From the NCBI GenBank assembly GCA_000310025.1, contig FN649740.1:5607369-5671368 (forward strand): a stretch of DNA of 64,000 nucleotides, in the 5' to 3' direction. The translations under genes and the position numbers were made by a program. The notes below the pieces were generated by a model. The model was not told where the DNA came from and searched no databases. It saw nothing but the letters and a program-made list of their open reading frames with translations. Each line of letters begins with the position of its first letter. Position 1 is the stretch's first letter. This stretch comes from Ectocarpus siliculosus. Lineage: Eukaryota > Sar > Phaeophyceae > Ectocarpales > Ectocarpaceae. Below are positions 13,161 to 26,453 of this stretch, piece after piece.

Positions 13161-16100
13161 GTAGGCAAGTCTTTGCCTCGTTAATCCACAGCCTCGCTTT
13201 GATCCTTGCCCGTTGTCTTCGTTTCTTGATGCACCGGTATTGGTGCACGTTGTTTTGACAGGGTCGTGTCTCTGCAAGCCTTCCATTTCCTTAGGCGGAA
13301 CATGATTCTTTGTGCCGTACGTACGATAGCACGAGGTTGTAAGACTTCTCGAGGGCACCAACAAAATAGTATACCGACACAGCAAGACTCCCCACAATAG
13401 CATCGGGTTACTGCGTCTTTGTCAAGGTGCTTCACTGTTGCTGTAAACTGCAACTGTTTCTATCCCCGACGCCATCCACCTAGTTGGGCAAGGCCCGCGG
13501 TGTTGGAACGCGAAAAATATCGCCGCCCGACGCACCTGTACACGAAGAACCCGTCGCCAAGCTGGCGACAATGTACGCTTTCAGTCATCCGAAATTACCT
13601 GGCTGCCTCCACTAACTTCTTCTGTCATCAGACAAATGTCTGCTGGTTCACAGTAGTGTAACATCGCCTCGAAACAACGACAGGTCGCCTTGGAAAGTAT
13701 CCAGTCCAAGAAGATGCCGTGAGGGCCATTCTAGCCCAAGCAGCTGCCGCGAAGCAGCTCGCAGCAAACGCAGCCGGTGCACACCGCGGTCTGCACGAGG
13801 GAGGCCGGAACGGAGACAGTAGTGTTGCCGCCGTGGATGCTGCCATCGCTACTGTTCCTGCCGCCGATGCTGGCGATCGTATAATCCCTGCTGCGCCGAC
13901 CGCCACAGCAGCATCGTCATCCTTGCCACCACCGCCACCACCGAAAAAACTCTCGTCTGACGCCGCCGGAGTCACTACTCCCGGAGAGGAAGGCAACGAA
14001 ACGGAAATTTTGACGCCATCGCTTCAATCGCCGCCACCGCCGGCGCCATTACTGCGGGAGCTGTCGGCACCGCCAACGCTCCCTCCAACCCCTCCCCCAA
14101 AACCTTTGGCGACTGCCGCGGCTATGGGTACAGACGCAGCTTCTGTTGAGTCGGACGCCGGTGGAACACAGGGTCCAGCAGAGGTAGAACAACCTGCTTC
14201 ATCGGTCAACGTTCACTCTAATAATCAAGCACCAGCAGGAGCAACTGCAGCAAGCGCCCACGACGCGGCTTCGGTGGTAACTGCGCCGGCAACCGGGGGT
14301 GGGAAGGGCGGAGCAGCGGGAGCGCCGGCGGCGACATCTGCCGCGGTAGAATTCGCGAGCCGCGCGGTTTTGGAGGGAGAGTACGAGCTAGAAAAGGTGG
14401 GGTGCTTGCTTCCTGCGGATCTTGGTTGTCATGATTGCTGTTGTGGGCTTTCAAAAAAGGAGGTTGCCGCTGCACTACAGTGTCTTCGGTTGCACGGAAA
14501 TATGGCAGTGTAAAGGATAGATGCCTTCATCGTATCAGACATATAGCACTGCAGAGAAGTGGTGGTATGAAGCTTTTCCCCGCACTTTGCGATGATATCA
14601 TCACGACAGTTGTCGTTTTTCTCGCTTGGGGCTTCAGCATGAGGTTCAGGATCTGCATATAAAAAATTGTACCGTGTTGTCGTCAGCTTTCTTTCGAACC
14701 GCGTGCAATTGACCCAAACATGACAAAGACTGTAGGCAACATTGATTTCAAACGTGCCGTGTAGGCACTGCCGTGCTCCAGTGGGTCAAGCGAGTTATGG
14801 TTCGCCAGCAAGGTTTTTACGGGCGAGCAAGTCGTTGTTAAGAAAATTCTGGAAGGCGAGCACGTCGCCTTCGAGCGAGAGAGGGCCGTTCTATTGGTGA
14901 GGACTGTTGGTTCTGACGACATTTGGTCATCTTTCGTGCGGTCTGCATTGGTCCTACGTCTGTCCATCTCTACAGCATCAGCGGTTGTTGACCTTTGCTT
15001 GTGTGGGTTCAAGTCTTGCTGCTGTTTAATGCTTGCTGCGTTTCACTGATAACACCGATGTCGGCGAGTATTCTGGTGTCATGTGGAGATCCCTGAAACG
15101 AGACAACCGCAAGCACAAATGTTTACTACGCGTACATAACACGAACAGAACATGCGTTTCACGTCCAAGAACCCCGTTGGACAGTCGGGTCTGTTCAGAC
15201 CAAGCAGTGATTTCACCTGACGGTTTCAACCAATACTAGCTGTCCACCCCCCCTAGACACACTTTATTTTACAGACCGAAGAGGACGGCTTTCACCTTGC
15301 TATCTGTGCGTGCGAGCGCGTGTTGACTGAACTTTTTGCGTCTCCTCCAGAAAAACCCATTCACGCCACAACATCAGATCACTCTTTGGCCGTCCCGATC
15401 CGAAAACGCGTTGGACCCGGGTGACCCAGTTCTTGCAACGGCAGGGCGTTCAGGGGGGATGCCAACATAGCATCCCGTTCGTCGGCGTTGTTCCCAGGCT
15501 GCAATGTCTCGTCCTGGGTCGGGGTGGCAGAACTCTGAGACAGGTTTGAAGCCGACTCATCTGAGTCGGCGTACTATAGAGTAATGCACGGCAAGATCGG
15601 TTTTGCTTCCGTTGTTCCGTATCCCTGAGCCTGCTGAACAGCATAGGGTTTGAAGCATGCTACGAAGGCTAGGTATGGACGGCTAGGCATGTGGATGCGC
15701 GAAAAAACTCCAGTGACCGACAGACAGCGTTTCCGGGCTCTGTGCTTCAACTCCTGTTGTGGTCAAACTTGCGGATGTCAGTGCTGGCACAGACGCTGGT
15801 ACGTTTATACTGGCATTGTCGTGCGAAATGTTTTCTATTGTCCCTAGTTGGGAACGTGTTCGATGTTGACCCATCACCAAATTCCTTGGCTACAACCAAA
15901 GCCGTTCGTCAGCGTATCTGCGGAGTGACCATGGCTACGCACGACACCCCTTAGAGCTCCTAGGCACGAAACCCTTGGGCTCCGAATCTACGTCTTCCGC
16001 AATTGTACCGTGAAAATGAGGTGGTTGAACGGGAGCAGTTCTGAGCCAGTGTCAAAATGTTCCCTGAACGTCGCGCGCTTTTTATTCGCAGATCGGTCAG

Positions 16101-19100
16101 AAGTTCTACCACAAGTACTCCGGGAACTCTGCTGGATACATGGATCGAATTCGACCATATGCACGACAGGTAAGCCGTCATTCATCGCTTTGGCCCAATT
16201 CTACTACGTCCTCGCTATTGGACTACCAGGTGTTGTCTTCCAGGCACATTTTTCGCGGTTACTTCCACCCAATGTAGACAAGAGATTTTCCACTCTTGCG
16301 TTTGTATCGTTACATCGACCTGTACGCGACTTCCCCCCAACCATTCTCACCCGCTTGTCTGAGATGCCTGCTTTGCTGTTTGCTGGTCATTCCCGACAAG
16401 GTGGTGGAGGTCTGCCAGTGGCTCCACCGCCTGGGCATTGTGTGGGGAGACGTGAAGCCCGAAAACTTCGTGGAAGGGCAGGTAATTACGCCCAAAGTGG
16501 GTTTTCAAAGCGCAGAGAGGGATTGTACGCATAACCCTCTTCTGTCAGTGAACGGGAAAACGGTTGGCAGTTGTGGCGACTGCTTCGTAAAAAATCCGAG
16601 TGTATAACTCTTGCCAAGGTCGGCTTTCCGATCGAGCTTGATGTCTTAACCGATCAAAAGGAAAGGTACCGATCTCGAGATGGGCTGATCTCTCCTTGTA
16701 GCTCCCTGCGTTCGGTCAGTTATTGTAGTTCGTCTATCCTTCGAAAACGTCTGCGACTTACGACCAAATGTAGCATACCATCGCGAGAGGAGTGCTGGTC
16801 GGCTCACATGCTATCAGATAGATTTGCTTCACAATGTTGGGTTTCAAGTGTTGAATCAAACGTCTATTAAGTCCGCACTACAAGAGTGAATATTGTCGTC
16901 GAATCCTACGACAAAACGCTACCCCCCACAGACTTGCTTCATCCCATGAGGTCCACCTCTCACTATCGATAACCTAGCGAGTGTAGTATAGGTGAAACAG
17001 CACTGTGGGAGCACGACGCTGCGAAGAATGTAGGTGCATGCGCCCCAGTTGATGTGGTGGGAATTGTGGTCTGTGGTTGCTAGAACTGCAGGTGTGAGTG
17101 GAAAAGTGATTAAGTTAATGGGACCATATCAAGCCCATATCGAGATCGAAGTGATGATTCCAGAGCGAACGAATACGAGAAAAACGGTCCTTTTCCAGCT
17201 CCGAGATCGGGAAACGGACGCCTCGAAGCTGATAATGAGGCTGTTCAAACTTCCTTCTGTGTGTAGACTATCGAAGAAGGAAATAGAGGGTACACGAGGT
17301 ATCGGTGGAGGATTATATTCACGCTAACAGTGCTTCCGACAATGTTTCTTCCTATAAATACATTAAGTACGCGTGTTGCCCACCAGAGAGGAAAGACGCA
17401 CTAGATATTGGAATTAAGCTGTACTCGACGTCAAGCTTCAAATCACCCATGAATGATCTTAGACTCGACTACTTAGAGCGGCCCGTCTTCGTTAGTACGC
17501 TTTTTCTTCATCAAAACGCAAACGTGTGCTACGCCCCATGCCCCAGTACCCAACCTATCGACGACCATTCGACAGTCCTTTCACGCGCCGAAAATAATAA
17601 GACCACAGATGGGTATCCATACGCCGGCAAACTGCGTACAAGTACCAGCATAATGTCTTTTGGCTGTGACCCTTGTTCGGCCCTGATGCTTTCTCAGGAC
17701 GACGATCTAAAGGCGATAGATTTCGACTCGGCGTGCAGTCTCTCCGGGGGTATGGCCTCCCTGGACAAGGACGTCGCAGAACGTGTTCAGCGTCGCTTCA
17801 GTGCCGATCATGTTCTCACACCCAGGTGTGTTAAAGACGTTCGTTCGTGGGTGACAAATCAAAATGTTTGAGAGAGCCACCACTTCTCGCAGGCGCAATA
17901 GGTAGCTTTGACGGCACTCGTTGTGCCACGAATGTCGTTGAGAGTTCGCAACAGCCTTCAGAGGATACTCAGAAAGGCTCTGTTCTAGCACATGCCGAAA
18001 AACAATTTTGGCCGGAAGGTTGGTAATTCATGGCTGTGAAAAGAGAAGAAGGAGAACTAGGGGGCATCCTCCTCGATTAGATGGACCGCGTCGGTGACAA
18101 TCAGATCACATTTTGGTGTACGATCTCCGTGCGGCCGTGCTTGAGTGATGTCCGGCACCCACGTCTTCGGTCCAGAAACAGTAGCTGGTCGCGTTGCAAG
18201 CAACCAAGACCTAGGCGTATAATATTTGTTTTTCAATGATCAAATGATCTCGCGCCGAGTTCGTACGCGCTTGACCACATTTTGGGCATGGCACCTTGTG
18301 TTCCCCTGCCGCCATACACGTTATGTCCGCCACGATGCCCTCGGACGGGCGAGAACTTCGGCGAGAAACGTCCCCTGTTTGCCGTCTCCAGCGAATGCTC
18401 CGTCGTGTCTTCTCTTTTGACGCCACTGCTACCCATCCTGCAGTGAGTGCATCGACGTCGTCCACAACACCTCGCGAGGCCGCACATACCTGGCATTTAG
18501 ACCCTACCGCTTACCGAAACGACTGTTCCAGGTACTGCGCGCCTGAGCGAGCGCGAGCGTCGGTGTCGGGAGAGTCCTGCCTAGCCACCAAGGCAACCGA
18601 CATCTGGTCCGCAGGGATGGTGCTATTCTGGCTCCTCACCGGGCAGGTGTGCATGCCATCGTAAAACATCGCGGACGGTAATCATTGAAGCTGGCCATGT
18701 GGTCGAGTCAATACCGACGAAAGAATAAGGTGCTTGGTCCATTTGACTTCTCGGCGTCCTCGAGGCCAGGACATGGGGGTGGAACCGGATAGCGTGGATG
18801 CCAATGTTCCTGTCGTTGTTGCTGCAGCCTTCCTGCAACACTTGGTCCGTATCCGGGGGGGGGGTGGAATGTCGTCCTAGAGTGGAAACAATCTCACTAT
18901 GTTGAGGGAGCCATCAGCACTAGGTTGAGCTTGGCGGCCTTTAATCCCTCGGGTCTGATAGGTCCGGCGGTTGCGCGGAGCGTTTGCAAGGCTACGCATA
19001 CTGACGGGGGAGTATTCACGGCGTATACTGCTGAGACAATGGTTTCTGCACCCTGACCTACCTGGTTGTTTGCGTTTATCGACCGAGAGTGCCGAGTACG

Positions 19101-22100
19101 ACACGCGAACTTAATGAAGCCAAAAATTTACAATTCACTGGATATACCATCATGCCAACCTCTCAGGTTTGCGCTGTTACAACTGCATGGACTTCACGAC
19201 ATCATCCTGTTGTCGCCATCCCACAGCAGTAGGTTCCAAACGTCAAAACCTAAAAAATTAGGTATATTTGCTCTGCTCTATGCATCCTCGTGCAAACGTT
19301 CAGACTTTCGCCAGGATATACTGATGCTTAACGCCCTAGATAATCTAACGACGGTGCACAGGACTACTTTGAAAACGGTCTGGCGGATGAGGAGGTGGTG
19401 ATGACCCTGTGCTCATCGGGGTTTACTGTGTCGTTGGCGGGCGTCGACCCAAAACAAGAGCAGGTGAATGTTCGAACCATTGGTCTGTTCATGTCTACAT
19501 GATACCTATTCCGGTCTTCCCAACATGGTACTGATATTTAACTACCAGGACACATGATCCACGGCAGAGTTGACCTTCCCAGGTTGATTGTTGTTCGATG
19601 TTTCCCAACTTTGCGAAATGCAGCAAAAAACACCCGCACCAGGCAGCATGCTGGTGCTGACGACGCAAGAGGTCAACCCCTCAGGTCACGTTGCTGAATG
19701 ACGAAACGTCGCAGGGTAGTATATGAGAATCTCCCGTGGGTGCGCGCCTTGAGTCCAATGCAGCCGTTGTACGTATCCGAAGAGGGAATACACGTGTCGT
19801 GTTTACCCGCCTTTCCCAAAAATCGATTTGGCAGGCCAAGAAAGGGTCTTTGTACAACCACCTGTTGTCCGCCTTCGATCGGTAATATTTTTGTTTCTAT
19901 TTTTTTGTTCTAGGCTAGGAACTTGTTGGGGACAATGTTGAGCCACATACCCCAAGGGCGGGGGAGCATGGACAGCGTCCTTGGTCGGGCTTTCTTTGCC
20001 GGAGGTGCGAGCGTGACCGCGGCAAAAATGCAGGTGTGTTTGTTGCGCTGTTCCATACTCGTCGAAATTGCTTCCGTTTGGTTTCTGGTTCTTGATGCCC
20101 CTGCTGTTGCTGATGCCCATGACTTGTTATTCCCGCATATGCTCGTAAGGCAGGCGCTTCGTCAGGTGTACACGGCCGGAGTATATCGACGCATCGCGGA
20201 TAGGTAGACAGCAACCCGCGACAATAATATTTCGTTTTGTACGGCCCAGTGCAAACGAACCATTTGTGTCCAACAGTTGACCTTTTTTTTTCAAGAGGAA
20301 AGAATGAGGCGAACACACCTTCATCCTTTCTCATGGTAATGAAACTTCAACCGTTTGTTGGAAATCTGTACCGTTTTGTCGGAACCTAGTTCAACAAGGG
20401 TACGACGACAATATAGAAACATCCCCTCGGTTACTGAATTGACTTAGGTCCCATTCATTCTAATCACCAGCTTCACTCCGTGTGTTCCGATTAAACGGGC
20501 ATATCCGCCGGGGAGACATTGAAGGACGGTGACACAAACCATGTGGCATAACGTAAATACGTGGGGGATCTCCAAGTGTATGTTCGTTGATGTTTGTGAT
20601 GTGAACAGCCGCCACCGTGGCAAATTTTTAAGTTTTCCGCCAAAATACCTTCGTGCGGCCACGGAAGGCATTCCTCTGGACGGTTGGGCCACGACAACAA
20701 CCAACAACAATATCCACGACAAGGGTTGCATCAACCTCAACCACAACACCCCACGGATACGTTCGTTGGCTGCGGCAGGCAGATATGGCGGCCTCGCTCG
20801 GAGGCGTTTCTTCGCGACTCGAAGCCACCATCCGAGAAGAAGGCGGCGCAACTAGGCGAGTCCCGACACCGACCGACGCACCCGTACCCCGTGTCTCTGT
20901 TGCTACCCCGTGACCTTCGAGGGCATTCCCAAACGTTTACTGAGAATGTTAGGACTCTCGATCGCACCGCGTACACGGCCGATGTCCTAAATGGGTTAGG
21001 GGAACCGATGCCGTAAATGCGGTCGTGACGAGTACGTACGGTAATACTAGGCATATTAAACAATTGGAGTGGGAAGGGAATGCGGCTTTGGGATATTGCC
21101 GTCATATCGCCACCAGAGGTGCGTAAGGCACCAGCCGCAGACACCCTCGCCGTTTTACCAGTGAGCCATGTGTACTACGCTGCAGCAAGTCTTTGCTGGC
21201 GTTTACCACCGGCAGGCGTTTTGTTTCTATTCCCCCCTCGTTCTTTTCTACACTTCACGTTGAGTATCAGGAAGCTTGAATACAGTTTCGACTATTCTGC
21301 CTCGTCGATTCCGGGTTGTTTGAAGTGGGTTCGTGAACTGGTAAAGGCGTTGAAACGGAATGCCCTCACCCATGACCATGAACCCGAAAGGTCTGGCTCG
21401 AGCTTTGCGGTGAGCTGCAAACCATCCCATTGAGCACGTTGTCGTTTGACGGGGAGCTTGCTTCCACCGTGAGATACCGATGTTCAGGTTGGGCCTTCCT
21501 CGATACGTTTTCTTCAGCAGTTATTGATTTTACTGCACATGGCGTATAGGGGCCTTTCGATGTGTTTTATGTAAATGATGATGATATCAGTCTCTTTCAA
21601 ACCGCAATGCCCCTTTGACATTGCCGTCTGTCAGATCGCTACTGGATGAAAGCATGAAACGGCTCGAGTCCAGGGCCGACGAGATTTTGAGCAAGCTGGG
21701 GAGGATGGATCGTATGCTGGACCATTTGGTGGACGGGAACGCAGACTGCCCCCGTCTGTTCGTCTTGACTCCTGTCGAAGGATCTCAAGAGGTCCGAACG
21801 CTCACGTGCATCTTGTACTGATGTTGGCACAACGAAAGCTTGCTACAAGTTTCTCGTTTCTGGTACTTTTACCCTCCGAGTACCGATGCGGGAAAATTTC
21901 AGCGTCTCTGTACATTCTAATTGCCGACCGTCACGTCGGTTGTCGTTGTTGCTGCTGCTTTAACTGTTGAGACCATGAAGAAACGTTGCTACCGTCGGTT
22001 TGATTCAAGTTTGCTAGTTGCTTCCGTTGTCCGCGGGCAGAACCCCACTCCTCCGCATCCGCTTGTTCCATAGAGATAGGTAACCTACACAACGACAAAG

Positions 22101-25100
22101 ACGCAACCGATGACACCGTCAAGATATTTCCCATCCAATGCCGTCCCCCACCCAAACAATCATGTGCACGTAAATCAATCCCCTTGTGAACCTGGCTCGT
22201 GTTGAGGTATGAAGCAATTGTGACTGTCAGGTATTCTTACTAATCGTATTCAAGGTTCGCACGCAGGTAACCAGTGGTGGTTTCGCGCATTTTTTCACGT
22301 CCGTCCACAAACACAGATATGGAAGCCAGATACGTGGTTCTCGGACTACAACTTGCTCACCTTCCTGTGCGCGCACGACCTAGCGCCGATTGGCAAGGGT
22401 ATCAAAGTCCCATGCCCTAGGAGCAACCTCGAAAAATGGGCACCAGCCATTCAGGTCAGAGGCAAGGTCAAGTTCGTTGCCGAGGCGTTGAGGTAGGCGC
22501 AGCAATCGTGCTAAAGGTAGGGTTTTCTTCCTACGCAATAGAACCATTTTTGCCATTTTGGAAATGTGTGGCAGCCATCGTATATTCATAACCATTGGAG
22601 AATTTTCGTCTGTTTGTCTTGAGATGCCGTCCACTTACACAAGAAACCTCCCTCATTCCTTGAGCTTCGCACCCACCCTCACCGTATAAATGAGTAGTTT
22701 TCGCGTTGGAGATGCGAAGAAAATAATTATCGATCGCCCTCCCAGTAATGGAGCGGAGGGCCGGTGGGTTTCCGTGGCCTCCTGTGGTTTATATGAAGAC
22801 TCCTTGGATTCCAGTTGCTTTCCATGTAGAAGCAAGCGTTGTTGGTCAGTGGTACGCCATGGCCGTGATGCGATGTGAAAGTCAATTCGGCGGCGATTTC
22901 CTACACAGACGTCGGTCAAACTTCAGCCGGGGCAAGCTTTCCAGGTTTTGCAGAGAAATGACTTGCGAGGGGAACCCAGGACCTCGTTGCCTGTTAAATC
23001 ACCCCCCTGGAATGGACTCGGGCGGGTGGTTTTCCCCTACTACTAGTAGATGTGCATCGCGCGAGGTTTTCGCCAGACATTTTACTTAGCGTTGGCTTGA
23101 TCTGGCGAGACCAAATATTGTCTATTGATAGTGAAGATTCTGTGACCACTGTGGAGTAGGGCTCGATGCCACAGGTGAAGCGGGTTGGCCAACCGAAGGT
23201 CATAGGCTAAAAAAGACTGAAGACTGTCAGGGTTGATACACTTTGATGTTTTCCCTTGGATCAGGCTAGGGCCGCACCCTTGAAAGCGGGTGCGAACAAC
23301 ATAGAGCAAGGTTTCTAGAGGGAGAATGGGGGCTGAATCGATTAACCTAGAGTTCCGTTCAGCGAGGGCAAGGTTTTTACGAGGGAGAGTGAGGGCCGAA
23401 ACAATCAGAGTCAGACTGATCCTCGAAAGTAGGCTTTCTTTTTGGTACACATGCATCTTTCCTCTGTTGATGCAAAATTGATTACCTACCTTTTCTGGTG
23501 CAACATCTGCTGTGTACATGAAGGAAAGGGCAATTTGGTTGTTGATCAAGCCTCGCTGCGACCGGCACACGCATGCCGAACCATTCGCGGTGCCAAAGTG
23601 CCGTCAAGAGCACGGAGGAGAAGGAGGCGGACAGAGGCCCGACAACTGTTTACTTGAAGACAAGAACAATTTTCCGATGAACGACGAATAAAAACAAAGA
23701 AACGAGCTCTACGAACGAACCTGTTTGGGCGCACGCAATAGGTACCACCAGACGTTCACAGTGACGAGTCGCGCGCTTCGCTCGCTTGTTCGTTTAGGCA
23801 AGCGCTTTCGTCTTGAAGCTGGGGTCCAAGGCAGCATGCATGACCGTAGGAGTCTCGCCTGCGGCCGTGGATGGAATGTCGGCCGCGTTAGGGATCAACT
23901 TTCTCGCTGGACGGAAGGTATAATGACTTTCAATGTCAAAGGGGGTCGTGTAGCATTATATTCTCGCCTAGTTCGTACGTATCGTCCACAGATTCCAATG
24001 CCGGGGTATTTGCTTCCGACCGTGGCAAAGTACAACGTACAATATCTGCCAAACCCCCTCGCACGTAACCTTCCGGTTGGTTGGAATCCATTCATTCCGT
24101 TTCTGTTCGTAGGCATACTCGTGCTCTTGTGCCCAACGCGGCCTTGCCTGAGCAACCATGGCGGACGCCCCGTGGACGCTGCCCCCCCTTTTCCAGCTGA
24201 AGAGAACATATTTGTTTCTTGTCGGGATTCGCCGTGTCATGCCTGACGAAGGCTTGTATTTCGATATCTTGAAGAGATGCCATCCCACGTCGGAAAAACT
24301 CCTTAGGTGTCAGCAGCACTACGTTCGGCCGCTGGCAAGGCCTTGGGCGACGTCAAGGGCTCCAGGTCTGAAGACGCCAAGCACGACACTGCCGGGAACC
24401 AGACGTTGCGGACCGAAGAAAGGTCGGAAACGCCGGACGAAGAAGAGGGACGGATACTAACAGGTGCGAGGAGTAGACGTCGTAGACGTTGACGTACGTA
24501 CGGCAGACGCCCCGTGGTACGCCGTTAATGCTGGGTATGGTTTTTGGTGAAACAAAAACTGCTGAACAACGAAGTCGCACGCCAGAGAATAGAGGCTCGG
24601 TTCTCGCCCTCCATGCCGAAAAAGAAGAGTACGGTCGTGGCTCTCACTAGATTCTAGTGCGAATGTGACTCTACATGCCAACACCAGGCTACTCTCAGGC
24701 ACGTTTGGTGGCAGACGTTGGACGATATTCTAGTGGGGTCTCGTTCCGGGAAATGGACGTCTTTCTTGGAGCACGAACAAGACGACATCATGTTTGTTCT
24801 GCTCAAAGGTATTCGTACAGTGTCCCTCAGGCAATGTCTCTAAGCACTAAGCGCCTCCTGTGACAGAGAGCTCTCGGCCTGGCGCACCGCCAACCAGGTG
24901 AACACCCCTCATGATCCCAGACTAAGGCCAGGGCATGGAATATTTGTCATCACGGCCGGTCCCCATGATGCCTCGAGAATCTGAGGGAGGACGAAATTGG
25001 AACCAAACATAGGTCAACCTGGGACAAGCGCTCAGGCAAAATCGATCTAGCGTAAGCACTGCCGAACAGATGATAAATCAAGCCGGCAGAACAACATCTA

Positions 25101-26453
25101 TAACGAACAGCCCGCTCACTACCGAGGGATCTTCCGACATTCAACAATATTTCGCTTTTCTGCGCGGTTCCTCTTGTCGGGTCCACCCAACACATCTCTG
25201 GCCGCTTGGTTACCGCATTGTCCGCTAGCCGCCTCATGACTCCTCCAGTGCCGACGGCACCATAATCCTTTCCACCTGCCTCGAATATCATCCCTACCTT
25301 TGTAGAACAGCACGTAGTCCTCCTGGGACACCGCAGCTGGTCCTGACCAGCCTGTTTACTCCGAAAGTCCGCATGCTCAGGGGATGTGTCAGCATTTTCT
25401 AGGTGGATCTCGAATGCTCAGAAGTTTTCCTTTCCGGCTCTCTACATTCTCTCCAGACCCCCGAAAAAACAGACTGATCGGGAACCATTTATTTCCTGAA
25501 CTAGGCTGGCGTTTGTAGGTTCAAACTAAGGAACAGTCCCCTGCGCACTCGCGACAGAAAACAAACCTCGCTCGGTGGGTTTAGGTTTAGAGGTGGAGGA
25601 ATGGTCCGACTTACAGTAGACTGGACGTGTCTCCTGGGGAGCGAATACTACGGATTACATCGGTCCATGCATTCGTGACGACAACCCCTTGCCCCAACAT
25701 TTCTCGAACGGTTATCTCAGGGGAAGCGTACGAGGCCCTGGTGTCCTTTCTGGACGAAAATGTCCCGTCATGGAGAGCAACGTTGGCTGTGGATATGACC
25801 AAGGCGATCAGAGGGGATGGAAAGGCAAGCGTTTGGCGGAGTATCCCTAGCGAAATCACTTGACGGAGTATCCTTAGCGACGACGGTGACGGTGTGTGGA
25901 CACACTACGCCTATCGTCGTTCGCACGTCCTTGAACCCAGACTTTGTACAATGCCACAAGGCAAGGTAGCGATCCAACCCGTTGAACAGGCATCACAATG
26001 ATCGGAGCGTCTCGATTGGCCTGCTCTTTCAACTCATTTGGTGTGCGCTTGGAAGCGAAATTAATGATTTCCTAAAACCAACGCATGGCATAGGTGTCTT
26101 GGACGTGTCACGAGCATGTATCCGCGTGGAATCGGTCTGGTTCCGTTTCAACCGTGACGGAGGAAGGCGGGAGCGACTGCCGAACAACTGGCGCAGCGAT
26201 ATCCTCCTCGTCACCTCTGGACGCTGGTGGTCCCGATACGAGCGATGCACAAGGTCTCATGATTGACAAGGCCTCGGTGGCCATGACACGAGCGAAAGAT
26301 GCCCGGGAGGGCGCTCCATCACTTCTTGACACAGGAAGCAGAAGTGAAGCTGGTAGCGACATGCCCGTCGGCCGTGGCAATAATCGGAAGCAAGGGAAAT
26401 CACTTGGGGTGTTTGCGAAGATCAAAGGGCGTTTAGGGCGTCACGCGGGGTAG
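11521..26453 (+). CDS. Ankyrin-repeat protein kinase with coiled-coil C-terminal region
   Basis: A gene of about 20 exons encoding roughly 1,040 residues. It starts at ATG 11521 and stops at 26451-26453. Exons I can place: 11521-11633, 12584-12760, 13013-13160, ~13698-14396, 14813-14896, 15275-15420, 16092-16169, ~16244-16271, ~16401-16481, 17698-17749, 18444-18646, 19362-19463, 19914-20033, 20779-20855, 21635-21791, 22317-22454, 24307-24463, ~24699-24808, 25721-25824 and 26094-26453. Most phases close. The doubtful ones are the 5' edges of the exons near 13698, 16401 and 24699. Order: three ankyrin repeats, a Pro/Ala-rich linker, a Ser/Thr-type kinase domain, a coiled coil, a CPRLFVLTP segment and a charged tail. 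Ankyrins would bind a partner, and the kinase would act on it in a cytosolic signalling role (inferred). Splitting into two genes is possible but no stop or start supports it. Confidence 0.68.
12175..12242 (+). repeat. (GA)n microsatellite in ankyrin-kinase intron 1
   Basis: An uninterrupted GA dinucleotide run of about 65 bases inside the first intron. Likely length-polymorphic. Confidence 0.95.
13698..14396 (+). other. Low-complexity linker exon of the kinase gene
   Basis: A single long exon rich in Ala, Pro, Ser and Gly, with runs of five to seven prolines (LPPPPPPKK) and poly-Ala. It opens with an Ala-rich helix (RAILAQAAAAKQ) and closes with EFASRAVLEGEYELEK, which reads into the kinase N-lobe. 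It is probably a flexible tether between ankyrin and kinase domains. The 5' edge is uncertain: the strong AG at 13683 gives the wrong phase, while the AG at 13697 gives the right one. Confidence 0.6.
14813..20033 (+). other. Protein kinase domain exons
   Basis: Kinase motifs appear in the right order over nine or so exons. Exon 14813-14896 has the beta-3 lysine in VVVKKI. Exon ~16401-16481 has the catalytic loop GDVKPENF, with Asp, Lys and Asn kept; Trp-Gly replaces the usual His-Arg before the Asp. Exon 17698-17749 has LKAIDFDSA, where DFD replaces DFG. Exon 18444-18646 has YCAPERA and TDIWSAGMVLFWLLTG (APE helix and subdomain IX). Exon 19914-20033 has the C-lobe end RNLLGTML...P.GR...VLGRAFF. 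All catalytic residues are present, so it is probably active. The activation segment carries a Ser/Thr-rich insert. Confidence 0.82.
20779..22454 (+). other. Coiled coil and CPRLFVLTP segment exons
   Basis: Exon 20779-20855 (ADMAASLGGVSSRLEATIREEG) joins in phase to exon 21635-21791. That exon gives an amphipathic helix (LLDESMKRLESRADEILSKL) and then NADCPRLFVLTP. Exon 22317-22454 adds YNLLTFLCAHDLAPIGKG and KWAPAIQ. From memory, similar CPRLF..LP plus LCxHD segments recur in stramenopile signalling proteins; I cannot confirm by search. The join 20855/21635 uses a GC donor (AG|GCGAGT). Confidence 0.6.
24307..26453 (+). other. C-terminal exons of the kinase gene
   Basis: Exon 24307-24463 is helical then acidic (ALRSAAGKALGDVKG ... 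TPDEEEGRIL). A segment near 24,699-24,808 reads WWQTLDDILVGSRSGKWTSF and joins to exon 25721-25824 (EAYEALVSFLDENVPSWRA). That exon ends at a possible GC donor (AAAG|GCAAGC). The final exon 26094-26453 is Ser/Gly-rich and ends in a basic tail (FAKIKGRLGRHAG) before TAG. I recognise no known domain. The 5' edge near 24,699 does not close in phase. Confidence 0.5.

Noticed and set aside
19679-19710. Extra kinase exon (VTLLNDETSQ)
   Set aside because: It has a good acceptor, but its donor leaves a phase that forces a stop in the next exon. Exon 19362-19463 joins directly to 19914-20033 in phase.
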